Below, one piece after another: positions 8,393 to 14,764 of a DNA stretch of 28,949 nt. The first letter of the stretch is position 1. Each line of letters starts with the position of its first letter. The notes beneath the pieces are model-generated. The model did no database searches, was not told where the DNA came from, and saw only the letters and a list, made by a program, of their open reading frames with translations. Source of the stretch: a virus; IMG/VR virus record IMGVR_UViG_3300012964_000047, positions 1-28,949 of that record; one strand, given 5' to 3'. The position numbers and the translations under genes are program-made.

Positions 8393-9057
8393 GGCTCATC
8401 GGACTGGCTCTGCCGGGCGGCGGCGGCAAAGGCCGGGGCCGCCTGCTCCCAGCGGCGCTTGCGAATCTGCTCCAGGTCCTCGACGCCGACCTCGCCGCCG
8501 TGCTCGATTTTCACCGGCGCGTCCAGGCCCAATAGCTCGCAGCGGCGCGCCACGCAGCGCAGCGCCACCTCGAGGAAGCGCGGATCGCCGGCCTGGCCCT
8601 TGACGCTGCGGCTGTGCTTGGTCTGCTCGGCCGGCACTTCGAAGGCGTGCTTGCCGCGGCCGCCGCGCAGCTTGATCAGCGACGTTTCCGTAGAAACGGT
8701 CTCCGCATCGCGCAGGCTGCGCTCGTACGACTGCCAGGCGTGGTCCTCGATGCGGCCGACCTTACCCAGCTCGAGGGCGACCCACTGGTCGATGTTGTAC
8801 TTGTGCTCGGTCTGCCATTCGGCCAGGATCTGTTGGACGTCGTCGTGGACGGTCTTGGTCGAGCGGATCTTCAGCGCCTGGGCGATCTGGCGGTAGTTGC
8901 GGCCCTGGAGGAGCAGCTCGGAGATCGAGGCACGGCGGGCGGCAAGTCGGGCCTTGATTTGCACGCGCATATGGCCCACGTGGCCCTTGCCCTGTTTATC
9001 TCCCTCGCGTTTACTTTTCGATTTGCGCTTCACGGCCCCTCGGCTGGGCCGGGACAC
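8389..9057 (-). CDS. Terminase small subunit-like DNA-binding protein
   Basis: 222 residues from a GTG start; the start is uncertain because the first clear ribosome site (GAGGGGCC) precedes another in-frame GTG at 9033. Residues 35-85 form a helix-turn-helix (ARRASISELLLQGRNYRQIAQALKIRSTKTVHDDVQQILAEW), as expected for pac/cos recognition. The rest is helical and charged, with LEVALRCVARRCELLGLDAPVK, a segment common in small terminases, and an acidic tail. It lies directly upstream of, and overlaps, the large terminase. Residues 121-125 (VSTET) are encoded by a dispersed palindrome. Confidence 0.75.
   Translation of the reverse strand: MSRPSRGAVKRKSKSKREGDKQGKGHVGHMRVQIKARLAARRASISELLLQGRNYRQIAQALKIRSTKTVHDDVQQILAEWQTEHKYNIDQWVALELGKVGRIEDHAWQSYERSLRDAETVSTETSLIKLRGGRGKHAFEVPAEQTKHSRSVKGQAGDPRFLEVALRCVARRCELLGLDAPVKIEHGGEVGVEDLEQIRKRRWEQAAPAFAAAARQSQSDEP
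8683..8698. repeat. parS-like palindrome, copy 2
   Basis: CGTTTCCGTAGAAACG: perfect 6-bp arms around a CGTA centre, one base different from copy 1. It still obeys GTTTC-N4-GAAAC. It lies inside the small terminase gene and encodes Val-Ser-Thr-Glu-Thr there. Confidence 0.65.
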
Positions 9058-9060
9058 GCG

Positions 9061-9094
9061 AAAACGCCCGGCTCCTCGAGTGAGAAGCCGGGCG
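9061..9094 (-). terminator. Rho-independent terminator-like hairpin before terminase operon
   Basis: Read on the minus strand, CGCCCGGCT and AGCCGGGCG form a 9-bp perfect stem (arms at 9086-9094 and 9065-9073) with a 12-base loop containing CTCGAG, followed by TTTTCGCG. It lies between the promoter at 9156-9183 and the first terminase codons. It could stop early transcripts, or act as an attenuator that late transcription must pass, as at lambda tR'. Confidence 0.65.
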
Positions 9095-9149
9095 CTCAGT
9101 CCGGCAAAGCCCCCGTCTCCCGAACATGCGGGGGTGCGCAGGTCAGGTT

Positions 9150-9173
9150 GTTACAAATGTAACACCTGTTACA
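9150..9173. promoter_or_regulatory. Overlapping inverted-repeat operator
   Basis: Three half-sites make two overlapping perfect palindromes that share the middle half: GTTACA-AA-TGTAAC (9150-9163) and TGTAACA-CC-TGTTACA (9158-9173). The site covers the -10 and spacer of the promoter at 9156-9183, a position from which a bound dimeric regulator would block RNA polymerase. The regulator is not identified. Confidence 0.65.
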
Positions 9174-9183
9174 CGACTGTCAA
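9156..9183 (-). promoter_or_regulatory. Probable late promoter for packaging and head operon
   Basis: On the minus strand TTGACA (9178-9183) is followed after 16 bases by TACATT (9156-9161), giving a consensus -35 and a four-of-six -10. The predicted start, near 9149, lies about 90 bases upstream of the small terminase. The promoter sits at the junction of the early and structural gene blocks and is overlapped by operator-like palindromes. Confidence 0.6.
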
Positions 9184-9410
9184 GGCCAGCCTGATAATCG
9201 ATATCTCGATACCCATGTCCACTCGAATTCGCGGCCTTCAGTCTTGTGATCCGGACCGACGACCACGCAATCCAACCTCCGGCCCCTGACTTCCAGGATT
9301 AGGTAGCGCCGCCCCATCCTGGTGCGGAGCACATCATCAGGCTCGGGCTCCGGACCCTCCCAGAAGAGGCGCGTCAATGTGAGGAAGGAACCAACAGGCC
9401 GAGGCGGCAC
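9180..9410 (-). CDS. Small hypothetical protein
   Basis: 76 residues from a GTG start. The core reads DDVLRTRMGRRYLILEVRGRRLDCVVVGPDHKTEGREFEWTWVSRYR, a beta-rich pattern with a D-x-L-R-x-x-x-G-R-R-Y-L start that resembles small phage proteins of unknown role. The 3' end overlaps the -35 of the promoter for the terminase operon. It follows a 74-residue zinc-ribbon-like gene with a 12-base gap. No function can be assigned; the frame could be partly fortuitous. Confidence 0.5.
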   Translation of the reverse strand: MPPRPVGSFLTLTRLFWEGPEPEPDDVLRTRMGRRYLILEVRGRRLDCVVVGPDHKTEGREFEWTWVSRYRLSGWP

Positions 9411-9422
9411 TCCATCGATTCC

Positions 9423-9647
9423 CTAGATCTGTGGACGGCTGTTTACCATCTGCTCCAGCAGCTCTGCAATCCGCGTCAGCAGTCTGAGAATCTTGGGATC
9501 GGTCTCCGCCGCCGGCAGTTGCGGCAAAGACCTTCCCGCAATGGCGAACTCGATCAGGTCGCACTTCGGGCAGGAGCTGTAGGGGCTATCCCAGCCGTGC
9601 TTGGTACAGATGAAACGCCTCGATGCTGCGCCACTCGTGCTGTCCAT
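9423..9647 (-). CDS. Small Cys/His zinc-ribbon-like protein
   Basis: 74 residues. AGGAG six bases before the ATG supports the start, which follows the upstream stop directly (TGAATG). Residues 14-29 contain C-x2-H...C-P-x-C (ICTKHGWDSPYSSCPKC), a likely zinc-binding knuckle. The rest is one helix (DPKILRLLTRIAELLEQMVNS) that could mediate oligomer formation. No family name is known to me. It belongs to a run of small early genes. Confidence 0.65.
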   Translation of the reverse strand: MDSTSGAASRRFICTKHGWDSPYSSCPKCDLIEFAIAGRSLPQLPAAETDPKILRLLTRIAELLEQMVNSRPQI

Positions 9648-9872
9648 TCATTGCTCCTTTCTCTTCAGCCTTCTCACCAGCTCCCGGCTCGTCACCCGCT
9701 GCGCCCCGAGCCGATAGGCGCGCTCCGCTCGCTGGCGGAAGAGAATGTCGTAATGCGGATGGCGCGCGTGCCTCTGGAACGACCTCCGTTTCAGCCCGAT
9801 CTTGGCCGCGAAGCGATGGAGATCGTCTATGCCATCGGTCGAGACCAGGTGCATGCCGTCGCAGAGGATCAT
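9648..9872 (-). CDS. DUF4031 domain protein
   Basis: 74 residues. Ribosome site GGAAGG precedes the ATG. The sequence MILCDGMHLVST...IDDLHRFAAKIGLKRRSFQRHARHPHYDI is the DUF4031 signature, with an N-terminal strand ending in D-x-M/x-H, a F-A-x-x-I-G-L-x-R helix and the H-P-H-Y-D block; it ends in AYRLGAQRVTSRELVRRL. The family is widespread in phages and bacteria and has no established biochemical role. The conserved Asp and His residues suggest a metal or nucleotide site, which is only inference. Confidence 0.85.
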   Translation of the reverse strand: MILCDGMHLVSTDGIDDLHRFAAKIGLKRRSFQRHARHPHYDILFRQRAERAYRLGAQRVTSRELVRRLKRKEQ

Positions 9873-9910
9873 GATTCCTTCCGGGTGAGGGCGACATCAG
9901 CTTCCCGCCG

Positions 9911-10132
9911 CTATCGCACCTCCTCCTGAGTGGATCCCGGCTTCACAACCTGCGTGCACGGAGGCGCGTTGTCCAATTGCTCGGGCAGGAGCATCACGAG
10001 TTGCAGGTGGAAGCCAAGGGCCTCGGCCACGCGCCGAAGTTGGCCCGCGTGCTCGACGCACACGAAGGCCTCGTCCTTTCCCGGCCAGGTGTAGCGGAAC
10101 AGCGAAGGCGCACCGCATCGATGCTCGTTCAT
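9911..10132 (-). CDS. Small phage protein with His/Cys motif
   Basis: 73 residues. The ATG overlaps the previous stop as ATGA, and GGAGAAGGAG lies just upstream. The core is HRCGAPSLFRYTWPGKDEAFVCVEHAGQLRRVAEALGFHLQLVMLL: a Cys, then RYTWPGKDEAFVC-x2-H, then an amphipathic helix. Similar short proteins with R-Y-T-W-P-G-K-D-E-x-x-C occur in siphophage genomes next to replication genes. The Cys/His pattern suggests zinc binding. Function unknown. Confidence 0.7.
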   Translation of the reverse strand: MNEHRCGAPSLFRYTWPGKDEAFVCVEHAGQLRRVAEALGFHLQLVMLLPEQLDNAPPCTQVVKPGSTQEEVR

Positions 10133-10521
10133 ATCTCCTTCTCCTTCCCGGCCTCTTTCGGCCCCGGTGGGGTGAGGGCATCTTCCACATCGGCCCGCTC
10201 GCGAGCAAGACGAACCGCATAATCACTAAGCAGTTCGCCCTCCACATTTGCGCCAGCCATCGTATGACTGTCAAGATACTTCCTGACTGCCTTCTCCAGC
10301 CTCTCGCGGTCAGCCTCCAACTCGGCAATCCGCTTGCGTTGATCAAGCACAATCGCCAACCCCTGAGCACTATGGAGGTTGAGACATTCCCACTCCTTGA
10401 TGTCGACTTCCCAGGCGGAGAGAAAGCCAAACAGGACCGCCTGCTGGAGCACGCCGATGATGCCATCCCGCAGCAGTTCATTGATGTATCTCCTAGCGGT
10501 CTTTGGTGTCATCTGACTCAT
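10129..10521 (-). CDS. Hypothetical coiled-coil protein
   Basis: 130 residues from ATG, with AGGAAGAAG upstream. Residues 1-30 (KTARRYINELLRDGIIGVLQQAVLFGFLSAW) are helical and hydrophobic. Residues 58-85 (LDQRKRIAELEADRERLEKAVRKYLD) are a clear coiled coil. The C-terminus is charged (PPGPKEAGKEKEI). Coiled-coil spacing suggests a dimer. No homologous family is recognised. A 15-bp inverted repeat sits in its upstream gap. Confidence 0.65.
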   Translation of the reverse strand: MSQMTPKTARRYINELLRDGIIGVLQQAVLFGFLSAWEVDIKEWECLNLHSAQGLAIVLDQRKRIAELEADRERLEKAVRKYLDSHTMAGANVEGELLSDYAVRLARERADVEDALTPPGPKEAGKEKEI

Positions 10522-10536
10522 GGCTTCTTCTTCCTG

Positions 10537-10618
10537 GCGAGGGGCCGGGGATGGCTCAAGAGCGAGATCTCCCGACCGGCCTACTCCTTTTTGGAAATGG
10601 ATTTCCCCGGCCCCTCGC
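10537..10618. repeat. Long inverted repeat, 15-bp perfect arms
   Basis: GCGAGGGGCCGGGGA (10537-10551) is repeated exactly in reverse complement at 10604-10618, with 52 bases between. It fills almost the whole 96-base gap between the Gp37/Gp68-like gene and the coiled-coil gene; the outer arm touches the stop of the former. No T-run follows on either strand, so it is not a simple terminator. A large RNA hairpin or a remnant insertion is possible. Confidence 0.75.
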
Positions 10619-11430
10619 TACCCATCACAGATCGGGAACTGCTGGACCCGCAGCGAATCAGGCCACTCCAACATGCAGTCCCGTTTGTCGGGATGCCCAC
10701 CCAACTGCTTGACGAAAACCGGAACGCCAGGCTCCTGGCACTGCGCGACCAGCGAATAGCACCAATCGAGCTCCATCGGCCGGCAACCCGCCTGGCTCTC
10801 CCCGCCGACGATGACCCAATCCGGCGCCCGGGTCCACCAAGGGCTGTCATCGTCCCCAGCGTCGATCTCAGAAAGGACGTTCTCCAGGTCGATTGGCTCT
10901 AAGAGCGGTTCGGCTGAGAGAAAGAGGACTGCAGGCCTGAGGTAGTGCGTCTCGCTATCCAAGATGCTCCATCGCTCATCTAGCTGAGCCTGGCCCTCGG
11001 CGCTTACACCCATCCAGCTATTGCGTGGCAGGCCCTCGACGAACCAATCCCCAGGGAGCATCCCTCCGATATTCTCGGGCCGCTTGGTCAACAATAACCA
11101 ATCAAGCCAGGAGGTGCGCTCGATGAGATCGAAGAGCCTGGCACGCTGGCCATCCAGGCCGATGGCATCGTCGAAGACGTCACACATCGAGCCACAAAAG
11201 ACACGCTCACGTATCCCCTGCTTTGCCGCTCGCGTGTTGTAACGTTCAGGACTCTTCCAGTGACCGTCCGCGAAAAGGCGGCGCCCGGCCGCGGAGCCCC
11301 ACAAATCCTGGCCCGATCGCTTCGCGACAATCTCCGCGTAGCAGTGTGCACAGCCTTGAGATATTTTCGTGCATCCCCACCACGGATTGAAGGTGTGATG
11401 GGCCCAGGCAATCGTCGTATGTTCACCCAT
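10618..11430 (-). CDS. Phage Gp37/Gp68 family protein (DUF5131-like)
   Basis: 270 residues. The N-terminus TTIAWAHHTFNPWWGCTKISQGCAHCYAE carries the C-x6-C-x2-C cluster typical of the Gp37/Gp68 family. Other family blocks are VFCGSMCDVFDDAI, LLLTKRPENI, NSWMGVSAEGQAQLDERWSIL, LFLSAEPLLEPI, DWVIVGGESQAGCRPMELDWCYSLVAQC and VPVFVKQLGG. The three-Cys cluster and barrel-like strands suggest a radical-SAM-like [4Fe-4S] enzyme, but no reaction has been established that I can cite. Full length. The gene lies in the early minus-strand operon; the 15-bp inverted repeat begins at its stop. Confidence 0.9.
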   Translation of the reverse strand: MGEHTTIAWAHHTFNPWWGCTKISQGCAHCYAEIVAKRSGQDLWGSAAGRRLFADGHWKSPERYNTRAAKQGIRERVFCGSMCDVFDDAIGLDGQRARLFDLIERTSWLDWLLLTKRPENIGGMLPGDWFVEGLPRNSWMGVSAEGQAQLDERWSILDSETHYLRPAVLFLSAEPLLEPIDLENVLSEIDAGDDDSPWWTRAPDWVIVGGESQAGCRPMELDWCYSLVAQCQEPGVPVFVKQLGGHPDKRDCMLEWPDSLRVQQFPICDG

Positions 11431-11445
11431 CGCTCATGGTCCCTC

Positions 11446-11685
11446 TCAAGATTCACCCTGATATCGGCGCCGCGCCTCGAGTATCTCTTCCAGCCCGTCG
11501 CCGCCCACGTACCAGACCCGAAAGGTCCCGCACTCGGCGCACCAGATCTGGGCCGAGCCGGTGATCAGGTGGCCGCTGGAAAGCCGGAGGCGCTTGACCG
11601 AGGCGATGCTCACGACCTGGCCGAGCGTATGCGCTCCGGTCGCGCAGCGCCAGGGATGCAGACCATTGCCGCCATTCTCAGCCAT
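11446..11685 (-). CDS. Small hypothetical protein with CxxC
   Basis: 79 residues. AGGAG precedes the ATG at good spacing, and the gene overlaps the stop of the preceding one by 8 bases. The C-terminal half has QIWCAECGTFRVWYVGGDGLEEILEARR, a C-x2-C knuckle with aromatic residues, resembling one half of a zinc ribbon. A Cys at 14 might complete a metal site. No function is recognised. Confidence 0.6.
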   Translation of the reverse strand: MAENGGNGLHPWRCATGAHTLGQVVSIASVKRLRLSSGHLITGSAQIWCAECGTFRVWYVGGDGLEEILEARRRYQGES

Positions 11686-11893
11686 GCCGTTGCTCCTTCT
11701 TTCCCAGCTTTTCCCGTCGCAAGATGCGAGTCACTCGCATCGGATCGACGCCCAGCGGCCAGGTGGTCATCAGATTGCGCCATAGGCGATGGACCATCCG
11801 CCGGCGTTCCTTGCGACCAAAGGGCTTGCCCCGCAGATCGGCTTTCGCCTGCTCGAGCGTGACACGACGTCGGATCGCGCGTGAGATCCTCAT
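11678..11893 (-). CDS. Small basic hypothetical protein
   Basis: 71 residues starting at the ATG (11891-11893) that overlaps the upstream stop as ATGA; a longer upstream frame is a shadow of the neighbouring gene. The protein is strongly basic and helical: RISRAIRRRVTLEQAKADLRGKPFGRKERRRMVHRLWRNLMTTWPLGVDPMRVTRILRREKLGKKEQRHG. Net charge and helical pattern suggest nucleic acid binding. No family is recognised. Confidence 0.6.
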   Translation of the reverse strand: MRISRAIRRRVTLEQAKADLRGKPFGRKERRRMVHRLWRNLMTTWPLGVDPMRVTRILRREKLGKKEQRHG

Positions 11894-12804
11894 GGTTTCC
11901 GCCTCTTCCCCGTCAGACACGCGAATCGATAGGCGGCGCAGCGATCGCTGTAGCGCGGGCCCATCAGTCGGCTGATGTCTGCCCAGGTCTTGCCCTCGGC
12001 GCGGAAGCGCAGCAGGCAGGCATCGCCGGCAGGCGTCCAGAGGCCTCTCGATCTCCCCGGGCTTCCTCTTCCCGCGACGACGTGCAATTGCTCGACCTGC
12101 GATCGCAGCACCCACCAGTTGGCCCAGCGGCGCGCCGGCAGCTTGCCGCGCCGGATCCGCTGATGGATGCATCCGGAGACCTTCAGACCGAGCACGCGAG
12201 CCGCCTGGCCCGTCGTCAGCCATTCATCGGGCCAACGCTTGCGCGCCAGGTCAACCAGGCGGCGCAGCCGAGGATCTCGAATCCGCTGCACCTTGAAATA
12301 GATCCAGTTGGCCGGGCTAATCAGCCAGCACTCGAAGGTGATCCGGCGGACGACGTGGATGTTCCGACGACTCGGCAAAACCCGTCCAGGGAGAATGCCA
12401 AGATCGATCATGTGGATGATCGTCTTTACGCACTTTCCCAGGAGCTTACCGATTTGATGCGCCGTAAGTTCCTCGGGCTGCTTCGACGGCGCCGGCCAAC
12501 CTTGGCGCTGATACATGATCTTGACGGCGTTGGCCGAGCGTCCGAGATGCGCGCCGATGTCCTGCAGGCTGAGCCGGCCGAGGTGCTGCCGGACGTAACG
12601 CAACTCTTCGTCGGTCCAGCGATTGGCGTTTCCTGCGAGAGCCACATACCCGAGCTTTCGGCGAAGCACGGTAAGCGATCTAGACCCTTCGGGGGAAGCT
12701 CGAGAGAGGACCGACGGGGCAGTCCCGTTGGCCAGCAGCCCCTCGATCACGGCCAGGTCGATCATGGTCTCGAGGCGACTATTCGAATCGGCCATGCCGG
12801 TCAT
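11890..12804 (-). CDS. Modular DNA-binding protein, SANT-HTH-HTH-SANT
   Basis: 304 residues with four recognisable DNA-binding modules. Residues 62-103 are Myb/SANT-like (RWTDEELRYVRQHLGRLSLQDIGAHLGRSANAVKIM). Residues 112-165 (LTAHQIGKLLGKCVKTIIHMIDLGILPG...HVVRRITFECWL) and 193-242 (WLTTGQAARVLGLKVSGCIHQRIRRGKLPARRWANWWVLRSQV) look like MerR/excisionase-type winged helices. Residues 255-300 (LWTPAGDACLLRFRAEGKTWADISRLMG) are a second SANT-like repeat. GAGGAAGG precedes the ATG. It probably reads an extended DNA site as a transcription regulator or replication/partition accessory. No standard family name is known to me. Confidence 0.7.
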   Translation of the reverse strand: MTGMADSNSRLETMIDLAVIEGLLANGTAPSVLSRASPEGSRSLTVLRRKLGYVALAGNANRWTDEELRYVRQHLGRLSLQDIGAHLGRSANAVKIMYQRQGWPAPSKQPEELTAHQIGKLLGKCVKTIIHMIDLGILPGRVLPSRRNIHVVRRITFECWLISPANWIYFKVQRIRDPRLRRLVDLARKRWPDEWLTTGQAARVLGLKVSGCIHQRIRRGKLPARRWANWWVLRSQVEQLHVVAGRGSPGRSRGLWTPAGDACLLRFRAEGKTWADISRLMGPRYSDRCAAYRFACLTGKRRKP

Positions 12805-12806
12805 GC

Positions 12807-13586
12807 TTAGCCTTCCTCGGTTTGCATAGGTTCATCGATGACCTCCTCCGCGTATTCGCGGACGACTCTGCGCACGAGCGCGGCCACCATGCCCCACGTG
12901 GGCATGACCTCGCGCTCCTGGGCGCGCTTGACGATCCTTGACCGGCCGTTCTCCGCGACCCAGATGAGACCATATGGGCCAGGGACCTCTTTGGGCCTGA
13001 CTAGGTCCTTGGGGGTGACAAAGAAGAACCTGTGGCAAAAGAACGCTGACGCCTCACTCTTCTCGGGCTTTCGTAGTTCGCCGAGGAAGTCCGAACGGGA
13101 TACCTTGATCTCGTAGCCCACTGTGCCATACCCTTGGGACTGGTAGCAGTTGATGGCGTAGGCATCCATCCTGTGGTTATGGATGATGACCTCCGACAGA
13201 AACACCCATTCAGGCGGTTCGTGTCTGACACTGAGGGCGCGCATCATCCTGGCCGCCTCGCCGTCCACGGAAGTCTTCGGCGCGGAGGGCGTGGAAATGA
13301 AAGCCGTGTCGGGCAGGAGCGCAATCGCCTCCAGTCCCAATGGGCTGACGGCAAAGGCACTGACGGGCATGCCAGTCCAATTGTTGTACCATCTGACCGG
13401 GGTCTTCTCCAGCCAGCCCAATCGGGCGCAGGACATGACCGTCCTGCGATTGATGTCCCCGCGCCTCGTTACCCGGTCATCTCCCTTGACGAGACACGCC
13501 GTCCCGTACGCGATCTCGGCGGCCAACCCATCATCTCTCATCCGCCGGAGTAGGCGGGCCTGCGATGGCGTCGGTTTAGGCGGCAT
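12807..13586 (-). CDS. MmcB-like PD-(D/E)XK nuclease with winged-helix N-terminus
   Basis: 259 residues. Residues 1-95 look like a winged-helix: PSQARLLRRMRDDGLAAEIAYG, RRTVMSCARLGWLEK, MPVSAFAVSPLGLEAIAL. The C-terminal half has the nuclease pattern: an Asp in NHRMDAYAIN and the E-x-K of YEIKVSRSDFLGELRKPEK, followed by CHRFFFVTPKDLV and GLIWVAENGR. This matches MmcB-like/phage Holliday or repair nucleases, where E-I-K-V-S-x-x-D-F is the signature. Such enzymes cut branched or damaged DNA. It lies in the replication region, overlapping the ParB-like gene by 11 bases. Confidence 0.75.
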   Translation of the reverse strand: MPPKPTPSQARLLRRMRDDGLAAEIAYGTACLVKGDDRVTRRGDINRRTVMSCARLGWLEKTPVRWYNNWTGMPVSAFAVSPLGLEAIALLPDTAFISTPSAPKTSVDGEAARMMRALSVRHEPPEWVFLSEVIIHNHRMDAYAINCYQSQGYGTVGYEIKVSRSDFLGELRKPEKSEASAFFCHRFFFVTPKDLVRPKEVPGPYGLIWVAENGRSRIVKRAQEREVMPTWGMVAALVRRVVREYAEEVIDEPMQTEEG

Positions 13587-14592
13587 GCCGCTGCCTTGCG
13601 ATTGCGATTCGCCCTGGCTGAGTCCCGGCCCCCATCTTTGCCAGGCGCGTCAGCATCTCGGGCAAGGGGCAGCCGCCGCACGCGTTGCGGATCTCGACCA
13701 GGGAACACATCTGACAGGTATCGTCCGCCGCGTGGCATACCAGGGACCAGGCCGGCTCCAGCAGGTGAGGGAAGCTTTGCTGGCGGATGTCGCAGGCCGC
13801 ACATACGCCGCGCGCCGAGGCTCGCATGCGGCCCGGGGCGACGGTTTCCTGGCTCTCGGGCAGATCCGTCTCGAGCGCCTCCTCCGCCAGCAGCAGCGAG
13901 GGCATCCATCCCCGCCGGCGGGCCGCCTGCACCCGTCCCTCGCGGGCCGAGCTCGCCAGGGTCTCGCGCAGCCGGGCGCACGCGGCGAGGCAGGCCTTGA
14001 GCGTGGCGCGCCGCTTGGCCAGTTCACGCGCCAGGTGAAGCCGGATCTTGCTGTCCTCGATCGACAGCAGCGCGTCGACCAGGCGGGGATCCTTGGTGAG
14101 CTCGCCCTGCGCGACGAGCTCCTGAATCTCCGGATCCAGGTCGAGCAGGCGCAACCGTGCGGCCAGGTAGCCCTGCGAATGGCCCAGCTTTCGGGCCAGC
14201 GCCAAGCGAGTGAAACCCTCCTCGTCCAGCAGCTTGCGGTAATGCAGCGCCTCGCTGATGGCATCCTTGGCGAACCACAGCACCGAGGTGCGCGCCATGA
14301 CGAGCAGCACCTCCCGCCGCGACAGTGCCGGCCGGATCTCGCATTTGAGCCGTGGCGGCGCCGGAAGCGAGCGGGCGGCGGCCAGGCGGTAATTGCCGTC
14401 GACCACCAGGTACGCCGGCCGGCCGTCGGCCAGATGCCCGCCCGGCACCACGATGAGCGCCTGCTCCACCCCGTCCATTTCCTGGATGGACTGCGCCAGC
14501 GCCTCGATCTCCTCCGGCCGATAGAGCCGGCGCGGATTGTCCGGATGCGGCGACAGCTGATCGATCGAAAGCAGACACGTTTCAGCGGTCAT
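13576..14592 (-). CDS. ParB-like protein with C-terminal Cys cluster
   Basis: About 338 residues from the ATG at 14590-14592; an upstream TTG at 14601 is possible and neither start has a clear ribosome site. The N-terminal ParB/Srx fold has SIDQLSPHPDNPRRLYRPEEIEALAQSI and the nucleotide-binding block VVDGNYRLAAA (residues 64-73). A KorB-type HTH follows (LARKLGHSQGYLAARLRLLDLDPEIQELV). The C-terminal 80 residues carry seven cysteines as C-x2-C, C, C-x2-C and C-x2-C (GVCAACDIRQ, TCQMCSLVEIRNACGGCP), suggesting zinc or Fe-S. No ParA is encoded nearby. It may bind the dispersed palindromes. Confidence 0.8.
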   Translation of the reverse strand: MTAETCLLSIDQLSPHPDNPRRLYRPEEIEALAQSIQEMDGVEQALIVVPGGHLADGRPAYLVVDGNYRLAAARSLPAPPRLKCEIRPALSRREVLLVMARTSVLWFAKDAISEALHYRKLLDEEGFTRLALARKLGHSQGYLAARLRLLDLDPEIQELVAQGELTKDPRLVDALLSIEDSKIRLHLARELAKRRATLKACLAACARLRETLASSAREGRVQAARRRGWMPSLLLAEEALETDLPESQETVAPGRMRASARGVCAACDIRQQSFPHLLEPAWSLVCHAADDTCQMCSLVEIRNACGGCPLPEMLTRLAKMGAGTQPGRIAIARQRHAA

Positions 14593-14764
14593 GACCGCCA
14601 ACTTTCTTCGGCGGGCTCGAAGCCAGCAAATGATCCAATTCGCCGGTCTGCATCGCCTTGCACAGGCAACTCAGGCACAGGCCGCCGTTCGCGGCGCCCG
14701 GTTTGCCGCAGCGGGGGCAGGGCTGATCGAGATCGACGGTGATTCTTGGCGCGTCAATCGTCAT
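14582..14764 (-). CDS. Small zinc-ribbon protein
   Basis: 60 residues, starting 10 bases inside the end of the large ParB-like gene and overlapping the start of the small one. Residues 15-34 hold two C-x2-C pairs (CPRCGKPGAANGGLCLSCLC), a standard four-Cys zinc ribbon with a spare cysteine. The remainder is a short helix and a basic tail. Its position between two ParB-like genes, both with Cys clusters, suggests a shared pathway, but no function is known. Confidence 0.7.
   Translation of the reverse strand: MTIDAPRITVDLDQPCPRCGKPGAANGGLCLSCLCKAMQTGELDHLLASSPPKKVGGHDR

Noticed and set aside
9107-9134. CCCCCG/CGGGGG hairpin as a second terminator
   Set aside because: The 6-bp stem lacks any T-run on either strand; the neighbouring hairpin at 9061-9094 explains the region better.
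13219-13232. CGTGTCTGACACT as a fifth parS-like site
   Set aside because: The arms are separated by one base rather than four, so it does not fit the GTTTC-N4-GAAAC arrangement of the other copies.
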